In this document: positions 9,247-17,389 of the stretch, in pieces
How positions within the stretch are numbered: the first letter of the stretch is position 1
Layout of the letters: each line of letters begins with the position of its first letter
Assembly: GCA_030829985.1 (NCBI GenBank)
Contig: JAURNW010000014.1
Location: forward strand, 1 to 52,534
Length of the DNA stretch: 52,534 nt
Direction of reading: 5' to 3'
DNA from: Gammaproteobacteria bacterium
Lineage (GTDB): Bacteria > Pseudomonadota > Gammaproteobacteria > Eutrophobiales > Eutrophobiaceae
Program-made: the position numbers and the translations under genes
The notes under the pieces: generated by a model
Seen by the model: only the letters and a program-made list of their open reading frames with translations
What the model was told of the DNA's origin: nothing
Database searches by the model: none

Positions 9247-10539
9247 TTATTTCACCATAATCATAGTTGAACTTTTTTCTAAAGTAGTTTTTATTTTGTC
9301 GCCAAGGGCAAGAATAGTTTTTGAATTTATAATGTTATCGTTCAGAAAAACCTGAGCATTATTCTCATTCTTCACTGAATAATGTCCGTCTTGATAATGG
9401 ACTGAATACTGGCTATCGGCACTTTGTTTTGTCTCTATCTGGTGATCAACAGTAAAAAAATATTGTCGTCCATCAAGTTTAAAAGCAATATCATTAATCA
9501 GTATATGAGTGATCTGTGTTGATTGTTGCTTGCCTGTAGAGGGGGTTTTCAAATTGGCGACTGGTTCAAGTACAGGTAATTCAGATAAGTAGTTATTGTC
9601 CGGATCACTTTTATGAAAATATTCCGTATAGTTTTTTGCTGCTGTAAACAGTGCAAATTCATCCAGCATGTTTGCATTATCGAACCCGTCAATAAAACCA
9701 GGAAGATTTCCGAAACGATGGCTTAACAACAATACTTCTGGTTTTTCTATACGCTTATAAATACGTTCATATAATGGCAATAGTTCTTTTAAGATGGTTT
9801 CACGGGTAATGTTGGCACTAAAGGATTGTGACTTGTATTCGATATCCATTTTACTTATGGATGTATTCGTTAGCCTCGCCAGGCAATCAGGTATCTTTTC
9901 AAATAGTAGTTGCTCTGTTTCGGCATTGTGATGAGGGTCAAAGCGTGATTGATTTATAAACTCATGACTAATCAATCGGGCGCATTGCTCATGAATACCC
10001 ATCAGGCCGATATCCGGTAATATCTCTGTTGAAATGACTTGATGATTTTTATCAGTTTCAATACGAGTAAGAACAGATTGATGTAATTGTATGTCGAGGT
10101 GCAGTTGCTCTCCCTGATTCAGTGCTTTGATTGACGCAAGTAGGGCGCTATCAATTAATTTAATGTTCTGAAAGTTAGCTGCCTTAAGTAATCCCAGTAA
10201 TAGTCCTAGTTGGTCTTGATTAAAACTGGAGGGAACAGCAATCAAACTGTTCGCAGGTTTTCCTGCTTGTTCATAAATTTCGGCCAACTGCATATAGGCC
10301 AGATCAGCATTATGGCGTATCTGATTGGAAGTCGATTGTATAGCTTCCTGACCAAGGCGATACCAGTAGTCATCATGTGTGCTGCGAGGATAAATACGTG
10401 TTAATTTCTCCGCAGAGGTACCGAACGCAATCTTGTTATCTTTTATTACGGCATAACCTGGACTATTCAGCAGCATCTGGCCACCGCTGGCAACACGAAT
10501 ATTTGAATCATTAAGATCTATAACAGTTAATGTATTCAT
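9247..10539 (-). CDS. Degenerate Hsp70/actin-like protein with possible FHA-like C-terminus
   Basis: 430 residues. The start VIDLNDSNIRVASGG aligns with the phosphate-1 loop of Hsp70/actin ATPases (DnaK GIDLGTT), and the middle contains NSLIAVPSSFNQDQLGLL, like the DnaK segment where the first subdomain ends. A later phrase, VLLLSHRFGNLPGF, occupies the place of the adenosine motif. The key threonines and glycines are altered, so ATP hydrolysis is doubtful. The last 90 residues look like a beta sandwich ending in FLNDNIINSKTILALGDKI, which resembles the end of an FHA domain (asparagine then GD-I). No signal peptide, so it is cytoplasmic. It lies between the channel gene and the vWA genes and could be a scaffold or regulator on the inner face. 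Confidence 0.65.
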   Translation of the reverse strand: MNTLTVIDLNDSNIRVASGGQMLLNSPGYAVIKDNKIAFGTSAEKLTRIYPRSTHDDYWYRLGQEAIQSTSNQIRHNADLAYMQLAEIYEQAGKPANSLIAVPSSFNQDQLGLLLGLLKAANFQNIKLIDSALLASIKALNQGEQLHLDIQLHQSVLTRIETDKNHQVISTEILPDIGLMGIHEQCARLISHEFINQSRFDPHHNAETEQLLFEKIPDCLARLTNTSISKMDIEYKSQSFSANITRETILKELLPLYERIYKRIEKPEVLLLSHRFGNLPGFIDGFDNANMLDEFALFTAAKNYTEYFHKSDPDNNYLSELPVLEPVANLKTPSTGKQQSTQITHILINDIAFKLDGRQYFFTVDHQIETKQSADSQYSVHYQDGHYSVKNENNAQVFLNDNIINSKTILALGDKIKTTLEKSSTMIMVK

Positions 10540-10550
10540 GATTAATTCCG

Positions 10551-11351
10551 TTATAGCGCTTTCAGATGTCGAATTAGACTTACGTCACAATAGCGTTGAG
10601 TATCCAGAACCAGGCGTTCTTGCAGAAGTTGCAATTGATGCATCAGGAACATAATAAAAATACTGATAATCAACGCAACGAAGGTTGAGTTGAAAGCAAC
10701 GCCCAGGCTTAAAGTTACGCCAAGGATGTCACCTTCAACGGCTCTGTGAGCTTGACCCAATGCTTCACCGATACCACGGACAGTCCCGATAAAACCGATA
10801 GAAGGAATAGCCCAGATGATATATCTGACCATAGACAGTTCTGAATCAAGTCGTTCAGATTCATGCTCACAGATGTCTTTGATAGTTGTCGCAACATCCT
10901 GAATATTTTTGGTTGATCCAAATCGTTGCAAACCAGAGAGCAATGCTCTGGGTAATAGATACTCTCGTTCTATCTCATTAAGATCCTGTATAGGCCTCGA
11001 GTACTCTCGCGTATCTTCAGGCAGAAGGCTGGTGCCTGGACTTATATTAATTAAGGTTTGCGATAATAGGGCACGCTCTTTCAAAATAGTCTTGGCTTTT
11101 AAACCCATAATCACGAAGACCCACAAGGCCAGGATAAAACACGCTTCTTGTTCAAAGTCTTTTAGCACAATATAAAGGGAACGTTCAATTTCTACAGTTT
11201 CTCCAGCAGATTGTTGAGCCGCTTGTTGTTCCAGTATCACTTCAGCATTAGGCCTGATTACAGTCACATAAATGGTATGCACAATAATTAATGATAAAAA
11301 TAATGCTATTACTTGATAGATGAAATCGGATAAAGGGTTGTTTTTATTCAT
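10551..11351 (-). CDS. MotA/TolQ/ExbB-type proton channel protein
   Basis: 266 residues with four predicted membrane helices at about 10-31, 68-86, 175-197 and 210-238. The third helix carries WAIPSIGFIGTVRGIGEALG, the hallmark P-x-G-x-x-G-T-V motif of MotA, TolQ and ExbB. The fourth (GVTLSLGVAFNSTFVALIIS) matches the family's last helix. In known systems five such subunits surround two MotB/TolR/ExbD helices and convert ion flow into rotation or force. The partners here are presumably the two vWA proteins encoded just downstream. No tonB, tol-pal or flagellar gene is nearby. Spacing to the small gene upstream is 6 bases. Confidence 0.9.
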   Translation of the reverse strand: MNKNNPLSDFIYQVIALFLSLIIVHTIYVTVIRPNAEVILEQQAAQQSAGETVEIERSLYIVLKDFEQEACFILALWVFVIMGLKAKTILKERALLSQTLINISPGTSLLPEDTREYSRPIQDLNEIEREYLLPRALLSGLQRFGSTKNIQDVATTIKDICEHESERLDSELSMVRYIIWAIPSIGFIGTVRGIGEALGQAHRAVEGDILGVTLSLGVAFNSTFVALIISIFIMFLMHQLQLLQERLVLDTQRYCDVSLIRHLKAL

Positions 11352-11357
11352 AATATT

Positions 11358-11573
11358 TTATATGTCTACTGGAAAAGCAGTGGGGATATCCTGAGATAAG
11401 GTTTCTGTAGGATCGAAAGAATCTGGTGTTTTGATAACCGTTGAATTTGTTGGATTAGTTTCGGTTGTCTCGGTTTGTTCGTTATTAATATTTGTCGTGC
11501 TCTCTTCATTTTCCTGTTCGGCAATGACAGCAACAGATATAAACAGCAACAAACCAATCAGGATTCTAATCAT
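11358..11573 (-). CDS. Small exported acidic, Thr/Asn/Glu-rich protein
   Basis: 71 residues: a clean signal peptide (MIRILIGLLLFISVAVIAEQ) followed by about 50 low-complexity residues rich in E, N, T and P (for example NINNEQTETTETNPTNSTV) ending in FPVDI. It is expected to be disordered and periplasmic. It sits between the PEGA/FGE gene (18 bases) and the channel gene (6 bases), so it is part of the operon. A second overlapping frame at 11366-11557 has no signal or domain and is a shadow. I recognise no family. Confidence 0.6.
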   Translation of the reverse strand: MIRILIGLLLFISVAVIAEQENEESTTNINNEQTETTETNPTNSTVIKTPDSFDPTETLSQDIPTAFPVDI

Positions 11574-11591
11574 AGTTAAAATTATTTATGC

Positions 11592-13631
11592 CTAATCAAG
11601 ATATCTTGCAATTCGAAATCCCACGTCCTCACGTGGTTTGTCAGTATAGTCTCTATAAGATAACCGTAGTTCTGTGATCGTTCCATGTGCCCACGATGCA
11701 CCACGGACAACATGAAATTCTCCTTTTACAGGACCAAGCGGGTCGACAGCAATTCTATTATTACTTGCCTGAACAGAGTAGTAGTCATGTACCCATTCTG
11801 CAACATTACCACCCATATCATAGAGCCCATTATGATTCGGAGCAAAACTACCGACCGGCGCTGAAACCGCAAAACCATCATTGTAATTATTAATGGTTTT
11901 GCCGAGAAAGCCACTTGCGTTCATGTCTGCGTAATTACCGCTTTTTTTAGGAGGTGGCATTTTATCACCCCATGGGAATTTTAAAGAATCAGATTCATTG
12001 ACGCTTCTCGCAGCCCATTCCCATTCGGCTTCTGTGGGTAAGCGGTAACCGTCAGCACGGGCATTAAACCCGGAAACTTTATTGTTTTTGATTATATAGA
12101 ATGGTTGGAATGATTCCTTTTGACTTAACCAGTTGCAATACAGTGCCGCTTCTTCCCAACTAATATTTGCAACGGGCTGTGTACCATTATTCATGCTGTG
12201 TCCTTGCAAGCTACCTGAGCTATGGCTGGCTTTGAATAAACTAAACTCGTTATTAGTAATTTCATTAATACTCAGATAAAAAGGGCGTTTGAGTTCTACG
12301 GTCTGAATCATTTCGTTAGCACGTCTGCCCGGTTCTCGCCGTGATGCGCCCATAGTGAATTTATAGGGATTAAATAATTTCAACTCTTGACCGGCACTGG
12401 TTTTAATAAGCTGCTTAATATTTTCCATTTTTTGTTGCTTGAGTGATTTAAGCGTCACATTAACCTGTTGAGGCACACCTTCAATTGGCGTAATAGTCGT
12501 TTTGTAGTCAACATAACCTTCCTTGCTAACGCTGATAGTGTGTTGCGTTGTTGATAAAGCTAATGTTGTTCCTGAAAGCTGGACTATTTTATTATCGATA
12601 TATAGTTTTGCATCTGTTGGTTGCAGGTTAAACATCACCTCTACCAGTTCAGTAGACATTTTTATATTCAGGCGTTCGCTTTGTCCTGCGGCAACATTAA
12701 CGTTGTTTGTTTTGGAGACAAAGCCTTGTTTATAAAGTCGAACGGAACTTTTTTTACCGGGAGTGATTGCCACTTCTAAAGGTGTTTTTCCTGCATAGTC
12801 TCCATCAATTGTGACATTAGCACCATTCGGATCGGATTCAATGAATAAGGTCGCATCAGCTGGCTTGAGTTTAATATCAGTAAAGGCAAGAGGTTCACTG
12901 GCAATGACATCAATCGTGTTTTGCCAGTCTTTAAATCCAGATTTTTTAATTCTGATACTATACTTGCCTTGCAGCAATTCGAGTGTTGACGGAGTGCTGG
13001 ATAATTTTTCATCATTGATCAGGATGTCGGCTGTTTCAGGTGTTGAAGCAAATTTCACTTCTGCCCACGCAGGAATCAGTTCAATGTTTAAGTCCTGGGT
13101 AATGCCCTTGCCCTTGATCTCGATAGTTTGTTCATACGGGAAATAGCGCTCCGCTACAATACCAAGCTGGTGTGTCCCTGCTTCTATATCATTGACTTTC
13201 ATCGGCACCAACCCTTGCTCAATACCGTCCAGAAAAACTTTAGCTTCATTCACATTTGTAGCATTAACTTGTAAGTGACCAGGCAGCGGATCCAGCTTAT
13301 ATGAAAACTCCTGATTCTGTTTATCTTCGACTGTTAATACGTCTTTAAGTACATGATAACCTTCTGCACTGATTTCTATGTTATAGCTATTCTTCCTTAA
13401 TAAATAACGATCTGCCAATGCCAGCTTGAACGGTGTTTGAATTGTTATGATGGCATTCCCCGGCTCAACAATCAGGTGTATTGATTTAGTGGTAAACAGA
13501 AACCAGATAATAACTATAAGGAATACGCATGAAATTAATATAATTAATCTCGATATTAGTGAACGAGATTGGGGGGTAATTTTTTTATGTGGATTAGGTG
13601 GTTCAAAAATTACGGGTTCGATATGTTGCAT
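11592..13631 (-). CDS. Membrane protein with five PEGA-like repeats and an FGE/SUMF1-like domain
   Basis: 679 residues. A short cytoplasmic tail and one membrane helix (about 24-48) are followed by five beta repeats of about 70 residues (roughly 52-118, 119-188, 189-258, 259-327, 328-397) with PEGA-type phrases such as ANVTIDGDYAGKTPLEVAI and KVFLDGIEQGLVPM. From about 425 to the end is a formylglycine-generating-enzyme/EgtB-like domain with YRLPTEAEWEWAAR, GLYDMGGNVAEWV and VGFRIAR. The catalytic cysteine pair of true FGEs, expected in the segment after VVRGASW, is missing (VVRGASWAHGTITELRLSYR), so the domain is probably a binding module. It should project into the periplasm, and PEGA repeats are thought to bind surface or wall partners. 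The upstream TPR gene ends 14 bases before. Confidence 0.88.
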   Translation of the reverse strand: MQHIEPVIFEPPNPHKKITPQSRSLISRLIILISCVFLIVIIWFLFTTKSIHLIVEPGNAIITIQTPFKLALADRYLLRKNSYNIEISAEGYHVLKDVLTVEDKQNQEFSYKLDPLPGHLQVNATNVNEAKVFLDGIEQGLVPMKVNDIEAGTHQLGIVAERYFPYEQTIEIKGKGITQDLNIELIPAWAEVKFASTPETADILINDEKLSSTPSTLELLQGKYSIRIKKSGFKDWQNTIDVIASEPLAFTDIKLKPADATLFIESDPNGANVTIDGDYAGKTPLEVAITPGKKSSVRLYKQGFVSKTNNVNVAAGQSERLNIKMSTELVEVMFNLQPTDAKLYIDNKIVQLSGTTLALSTTQHTISVSKEGYVDYKTTITPIEGVPQQVNVTLKSLKQQKMENIKQLIKTSAGQELKLFNPYKFTMGASRREPGRRANEMIQTVELKRPFYLSINEITNNEFSLFKASHSSGSLQGHSMNNGTQPVANISWEEAALYCNWLSQKESFQPFYIIKNNKVSGFNARADGYRLPTEAEWEWAARSVNESDSLKFPWGDKMPPPKKSGNYADMNASGFLGKTINNYNDGFAVSAPVGSFAPNHNGLYDMGGNVAEWVHDYYSVQASNNRIAVDPLGPVKGEFHVVRGASWAHGTITELRLSYRDYTDKPREDVGFRIARYLD

Positions 13632-13645
13632 AAATTAAAATCTGC

Positions 13646-15214
13646 CTAGTTGATTTTTTCAGTGGCTGCGATTCGAACAATTTTTTGAGCAGATGTTTGT
13701 GCAACAATAAATTCTATACGAACGTCACGATAGCCATCACGCTTACCTACGGCAACATATTTCCCAGGCCGTAGGCTTAACTCCTTCGATTCAAAGGCAC
13801 CCATCTTTCCAACTTTGTACAGGATAACGTCTGTCATATTATCTGATTCAAGTGATATTTTTATGGGTGTCGCACTAACTCTCAGTAAGTTTTCAAGGTC
13901 ATTGAGTTGTTTAGTCAAAACTGGCCCTGGATTATTAACATTGCGAACTTCGTTGTAATAAGTCGTTACATCAGCATGAACATTTTTGTCGTTGAGTCGT
14001 TCCGGTTCTGACAATATTTTTTCCAGACGCTTATATGTGGTTAACTGATTTTGGGCCCGTTGTTTCCCCGTTTCTGCGTTAATGAGATTACTCTCAAGTT
14101 TTAATGCACTGCTGTATAGATCGATTGCGTCCTGCCATTGTTCATTTCTTTCCTTGTCCGCAGCTTCATTCAACGTATTTGCTATCTTCAGGGCAGTGGC
14201 CTTGTGTTCAGTTTGCTGTAAGGCAGTTTTTGCGGATGTGGACGCAGGCTTAATCTTCAGTGCTTTATTGAATTCAATAATTGCTGTATTGAAATTTTGT
14301 TGTTCGAGCGCAGCATAACCAGCAGTCATGTTTGTGCTGAATTGTTTATTTGCTAATAATTCATTCGTTTCCTGTAGTTTTTGTCGGGCGACTTTTGTAT
14401 CAGGGTCAAGGTCCAGGGCCGATTGAAAAGCTTTTTTTGCATCAACCAGGCGACTGCTTTCAAGTGCCTCATTAGCTTGTTTTATATAAACAAAGACATC
14501 GTCAAGTATTTGCGTGCGAGCAAGTCCTTTCGCTGCGAGCTGTGACTCATCAGTAAATAAAGCCGCAGTCTTGAAGGCCTTGAATGCCAGTAATGTGTTG
14601 CCTGTATCAAGGGCATTTTGACCTTGTTCTATATTTTTATTATAGATAATATCAATCTGATCGACGAGCTTATTAAAAATAGCCAGACCGGTTTGATATT
14701 CTTTAGTAGCCTGCGAAAAATTTTGTTGATTATACTGTCTGTCACCACTTTCAATCTGTTTTAGTCCCTGTGTATATTCTTCTGTTGCCCATATTTGTGC
14801 ATTATTTTTTTTGAGGATGTTTTGTTTTTCAAGACTCTGCTGTAAATATGATTGTGTTTCCTTTCTTAAGTCCATGTCCTTGATTTGTTCATTAGATGAA
14901 CTTGAATGAGTCGTAACGTCAACGCCAGTAACTGTTGTTGTGGAACTATCAATTTGGGATGAAACATCAATAGAAACATCATTCGCTTGTTTTTTTGAGT
15001 TAATGATTTCAGGTTTTTTAACCCAATCAGGCAAGAAGAAGATGACAATAACAAGGCTAACTAGAATTAATAAAAAAACTGTGCCAATGATAAGGGTTTT
15101 AGTGCTGATGTTTTTTGAATTGCCTGATCCATCTGCCGCAATTTCAGGTGTGCGTTGAAATGGAACAGGTTTTATTTCTTTAAAACCATTGTCAGAATCA
15201 TTTCCCATATGCAT
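13646..15214 (-). CDS. Membrane-anchored TPR protein with PEGA-like C-terminus
   Basis: 522 residues: a cytoplasmic N-terminus of about 40, one membrane helix (TLIIGTVFLLILVSLVIVIFFLP), a Ser/Thr-rich linker, then tetratricopeptide-like repeats through most of the protein (for example AGYAALEQQNFNTAIIEFNK and ANEALESSRLVDAKKAFQSA). The last 70 residues (LSLRPGKYVAVGKRDGYRDV) look like one more PEGA-type unit. The TPR part should lie in the periplasm and bind protein partners. ATG at 15214 and ATG at 15208 are both possible starts; neither has a strong RBS. It shares its layout (short tail, one helix, long exported part) with the PEGA/FGE protein that follows, suggesting joint assembly. Confidence 0.8.
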   Translation of the reverse strand: MHMGNDSDNGFKEIKPVPFQRTPEIAADGSGNSKNISTKTLIIGTVFLLILVSLVIVIFFLPDWVKKPEIINSKKQANDVSIDVSSQIDSSTTTVTGVDVTTHSSSSNEQIKDMDLRKETQSYLQQSLEKQNILKKNNAQIWATEEYTQGLKQIESGDRQYNQQNFSQATKEYQTGLAIFNKLVDQIDIIYNKNIEQGQNALDTGNTLLAFKAFKTAALFTDESQLAAKGLARTQILDDVFVYIKQANEALESSRLVDAKKAFQSALDLDPDTKVARQKLQETNELLANKQFSTNMTAGYAALEQQNFNTAIIEFNKALKIKPASTSAKTALQQTEHKATALKIANTLNEAADKERNEQWQDAIDLYSSALKLESNLINAETGKQRAQNQLTTYKRLEKILSEPERLNDKNVHADVTTYYNEVRNVNNPGPVLTKQLNDLENLLRVSATPIKISLESDNMTDVILYKVGKMGAFESKELSLRPGKYVAVGKRDGYRDVRIEFIVAQTSAQKIVRIAATEKIN

Positions 15215-15231
15215 TGGAGTTCATGATTCCG

Positions 15232-16407
15232 TTAAATATTTCCGGTTTCTGACTTGTATATTTCTCGCAATACCTCGCGCCATTGTGCATATTGTTCATT
15301 AACTGATCCACTCAGAGTGACCGTGCGTTCTTCCAGGTTGACGGTATGTGGTTCTATTTCTGCATCAAGAGAAGCTGAAATTTCTTGTAATGCCTCAACA
15401 TGAATTTTAGCTTCTTCACGTTTATTCATCCCACTGACGACGGATGCACCACCAGCAAGAATACCAACCTGTCCCGCAGTGCGTGATATAGATGAACTAC
15501 TACCCTGTGCAAGTATACCGGCTAATACAGCTAGCACGCCGCCAACCAGACGCGTGGTGGCCTGTGAGTTGACTTCGCGTAATGCCTCGCCTTCTTCATA
15601 ATAGGCACGGCGCCATTCGTGGTATGGTTCTTCCATCTGACGCGAGAAGTTAGCGTAGTATTCTTGTAAGGTATCCACAAATAAATTGTCCCGTTCACGA
15701 ATTGTTTCTATACGATGTAATAAAGGGTCATTTTTTGCTGGTAATCGCTTAATCGTTAAACGATCTTTATTATCTGCTTCTATATATTCATCAAATGCTT
15801 CCGGTGAAAAGCGTTTGGCAAACTGGAGTTTTGAAATAGTTCTAATATTGCTAATTTCTTCAGCACCCAGTTTTCGATAATACAACAACATATCATTAGC
15901 AATTTGGTCGTATAAATTCTGAAACGGCTCCCTTTTGTTGGCATTATTTTCATAAGCGTATTTACTGGCTTCTTGCTTATAACGTTTGCTATACCACTTT
16001 CGATTGCTTGAATCACTGACCGTAATATCAAGCTCCAGAGTTGCACCATCAGATTTAATAATTTTGCCGTCGACCCAAACATCCATTTCACTTTGCTTTT
16101 CTGGAATAAGGCGTACAACACCCCAGTTGCCACTGCCCTGAATTGTTTGCATTAATTTAAATGGTATATAACGTGCTTCAGCCTCAAGGATCTTGGTATA
16201 ACCGTTAATATCTTCAGTCTTACTTTCAGTAATATCAGGGTCAAAGACATTAATCCCGACATCAAGTAATAATGCTTCAGGAATAGCCATGCCTGTTATT
16301 AGAACAGGTTCGGTTTTTGTGCTTCTGATAGTCGTTGTATTACATGCTGCCAGAAATAAAAACACACTGACTATCATTAATACATTGTTAAGTTTTTTTG
16401 TGAACAT
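15232..16407 (-). CDS. Lipoprotein with glycine-rich hydrophobic segment and BON-like C-terminus
   Basis: 391 residues. Lipoprotein signal with lipobox FLAAC (Cys22). The mature part begins with a region beginning EPVLITGMAIPEALLLDVGI that is mostly beta, then a helical region, then a glycine/alanine-rich hydrophobic stretch (TTRLVGGVLAVLAGILAQG, continuing to VVSGM) that could enter a membrane. The end, LEERTVTLSGSVNEQYAQWR, resembles a BON-type unit (V-T-L-x-G-x-V), a fold that binds lipid or peptidoglycan-linked partners. An AGGAA sequence precedes the ATG at 16407 by 9 bases. It is the second gene of the operon. Exact function unknown. Confidence 0.75.
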   Translation of the reverse strand: MFTKKLNNVLMIVSVFLFLAACNTTTIRSTKTEPVLITGMAIPEALLLDVGINVFDPDITESKTEDINGYTKILEAEARYIPFKLMQTIQGSGNWGVVRLIPEKQSEMDVWVDGKIIKSDGATLELDITVSDSSNRKWYSKRYKQEASKYAYENNANKREPFQNLYDQIANDMLLYYRKLGAEEISNIRTISKLQFAKRFSPEAFDEYIEADNKDRLTIKRLPAKNDPLLHRIETIRERDNLFVDTLQEYYANFSRQMEEPYHEWRRAYYEEGEALREVNSQATTRLVGGVLAVLAGILAQGSSSSISRTAGQVGILAGGASVVSGMNKREEAKIHVEALQEISASLDAEIEPHTVNLEERTVTLSGSVNEQYAQWREVLREIYKSETGNI

Positions 16408-16419
16408 ATTCTGCTGTTC

Positions 16420-17061
16420 CTAGGTACCTTCTTTATATTTTCTATACTCATCCCATAATTTTTCTCTAAGAGCAGGATCTTTCTCTTTTATTGCTGCTTC
16501 TCGTAACTGTCTGGCAATGACATCATCTCCCTTACTGTTTACCAGATCTGGCGGAATATTAATATTGGTATTCTCGCTCGGAAACGCGTTTTCACCGGAG
16601 GATTTTTGAGTGGCCGTGCCATTGTTATATGGCTCAGAACCTTGTTCTGCGATATCACCATATTCATCCAGCCCCTTAAATCCATCCACCCCATCAGCAG
16701 TAGCTCCGCCGCCGCCACTTTGTGGTGAACCCTGTTCATTTTGTTTTTCATTTAAGAATTCTCTTTCACGTAAGAGTAATCTATCAAAATCAGCAAAGCG
16801 GTCATCCAGTTTTTGATCGAGCTGCTGTGTTTTTTCTTCGCTGGTCAGATTGTCATTAGTTGTCGCCGAAGTAGTGACATCAATATCGTCACTGTATTTT
16901 GTGGATGTTTTTTCAGTCGGGAGCGCAATATTTTCTGTAGCTTTATTTTCCTCTACTATTTTTTCAGTGCTATCGGGTGTTGTGGGCATTGTCTTGCAAG
17001 CCGTTAAAGTAAATAGCAGGCAGCATAAAAATATATCTTTTAAGGATAGTGATGTTGTCAT
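16420..17061 (-). CDS. Lipoprotein, first gene of the stator/vWA operon
   Basis: From ATG 17061 the protein has 213 residues and a canonical lipoprotein signal, MTTSLSLKDIFLCCLLFTLT followed by the acylated Cys. The frame also extends to ATG 17079 and to a GTG at 17124, but these give an overlong signal. The mature part is low-complexity (Thr, Glu, Asp), contains a Gly-rich SGGGGATADGVDGF linker and ends in a charged helix, REAAIKEKDPALREKLWDEY. It is therefore probably an extended tether with a C-terminal interaction helix. It is 12 bases from the next gene. No domain of known function is visible. Confidence 0.7.
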   Translation of the reverse strand: MTTSLSLKDIFLCCLLFTLTACKTMPTTPDSTEKIVEENKATENIALPTEKTSTKYSDDIDVTTSATTNDNLTSEEKTQQLDQKLDDRFADFDRLLLREREFLNEKQNEQGSPQSGGGGATADGVDGFKGLDEYGDIAEQGSEPYNNGTATQKSSGENAFPSENTNINIPPDLVNSKGDDVIARQLREAAIKEKDPALREKLWDEYRKYKEGT

Positions 17062-17389
17062 ACCGTAATGACTGGTCATCAATTGTTTCTCATGTTTTGA
17101 TTGAATTGGATTATTTGATATCACTATTTGGTTAACAAATATTTAACCCTGAGGTTTTTCAACGATATTATCAAGGCTATAGCCTATGAAATCGATATTA
17201 AATAATAGTTTGTATGTAAATTCTTAACTAAATACTAAAGAATTTTTACACAATAATTATGACATAATGAACAACTACTTGTTCCATTAGAATAAGCGGG
17301 AATAGGACAGATAATAACGCGAAAGGCGTTTATTTCACGCCAATTCAGCAAAAGCAGGTTTGAGGGGTCTGGAAACTCACTAGCTATAC
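17062..17389. other. AT-rich intergenic region upstream of the stator/vWA operon
   Basis: About 330 bases without a supported gene (less if the longer start of the first lipoprotein is used). It must contain the minus-strand promoter of the twelve-gene operon, but several AT-rich boxes could serve and I cannot choose one. A weak hairpin GGCGT/ACGCC at 17325-17341 lies downstream of the neighbouring minus-strand gene and has no proper T tract. Nothing else is seen. Confidence 0.4.

Noticed and set aside
11687-11914. Frames of 60-70 codons on both strands inside the PEGA/FGE gene
   Set aside because: Shadows of the FGE-like domain coding frame.
5169-17061. Zorya-type anti-phage system
   Set aside because: Zorya also has MotA- and MotB-like parts, but ZorA's long tail, ZorB's OmpA domain and the ZorC/D or ZorE effectors are absent here, and most proteins are periplasmic. 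Similarity is limited to the stator principle.
5169-17061. Tol-Pal or TonB-ExbB-ExbD operon
   Set aside because: No TolA, TolB, Pal or TonB is encoded, and the ExbD-like helix is joined to vWA domains.
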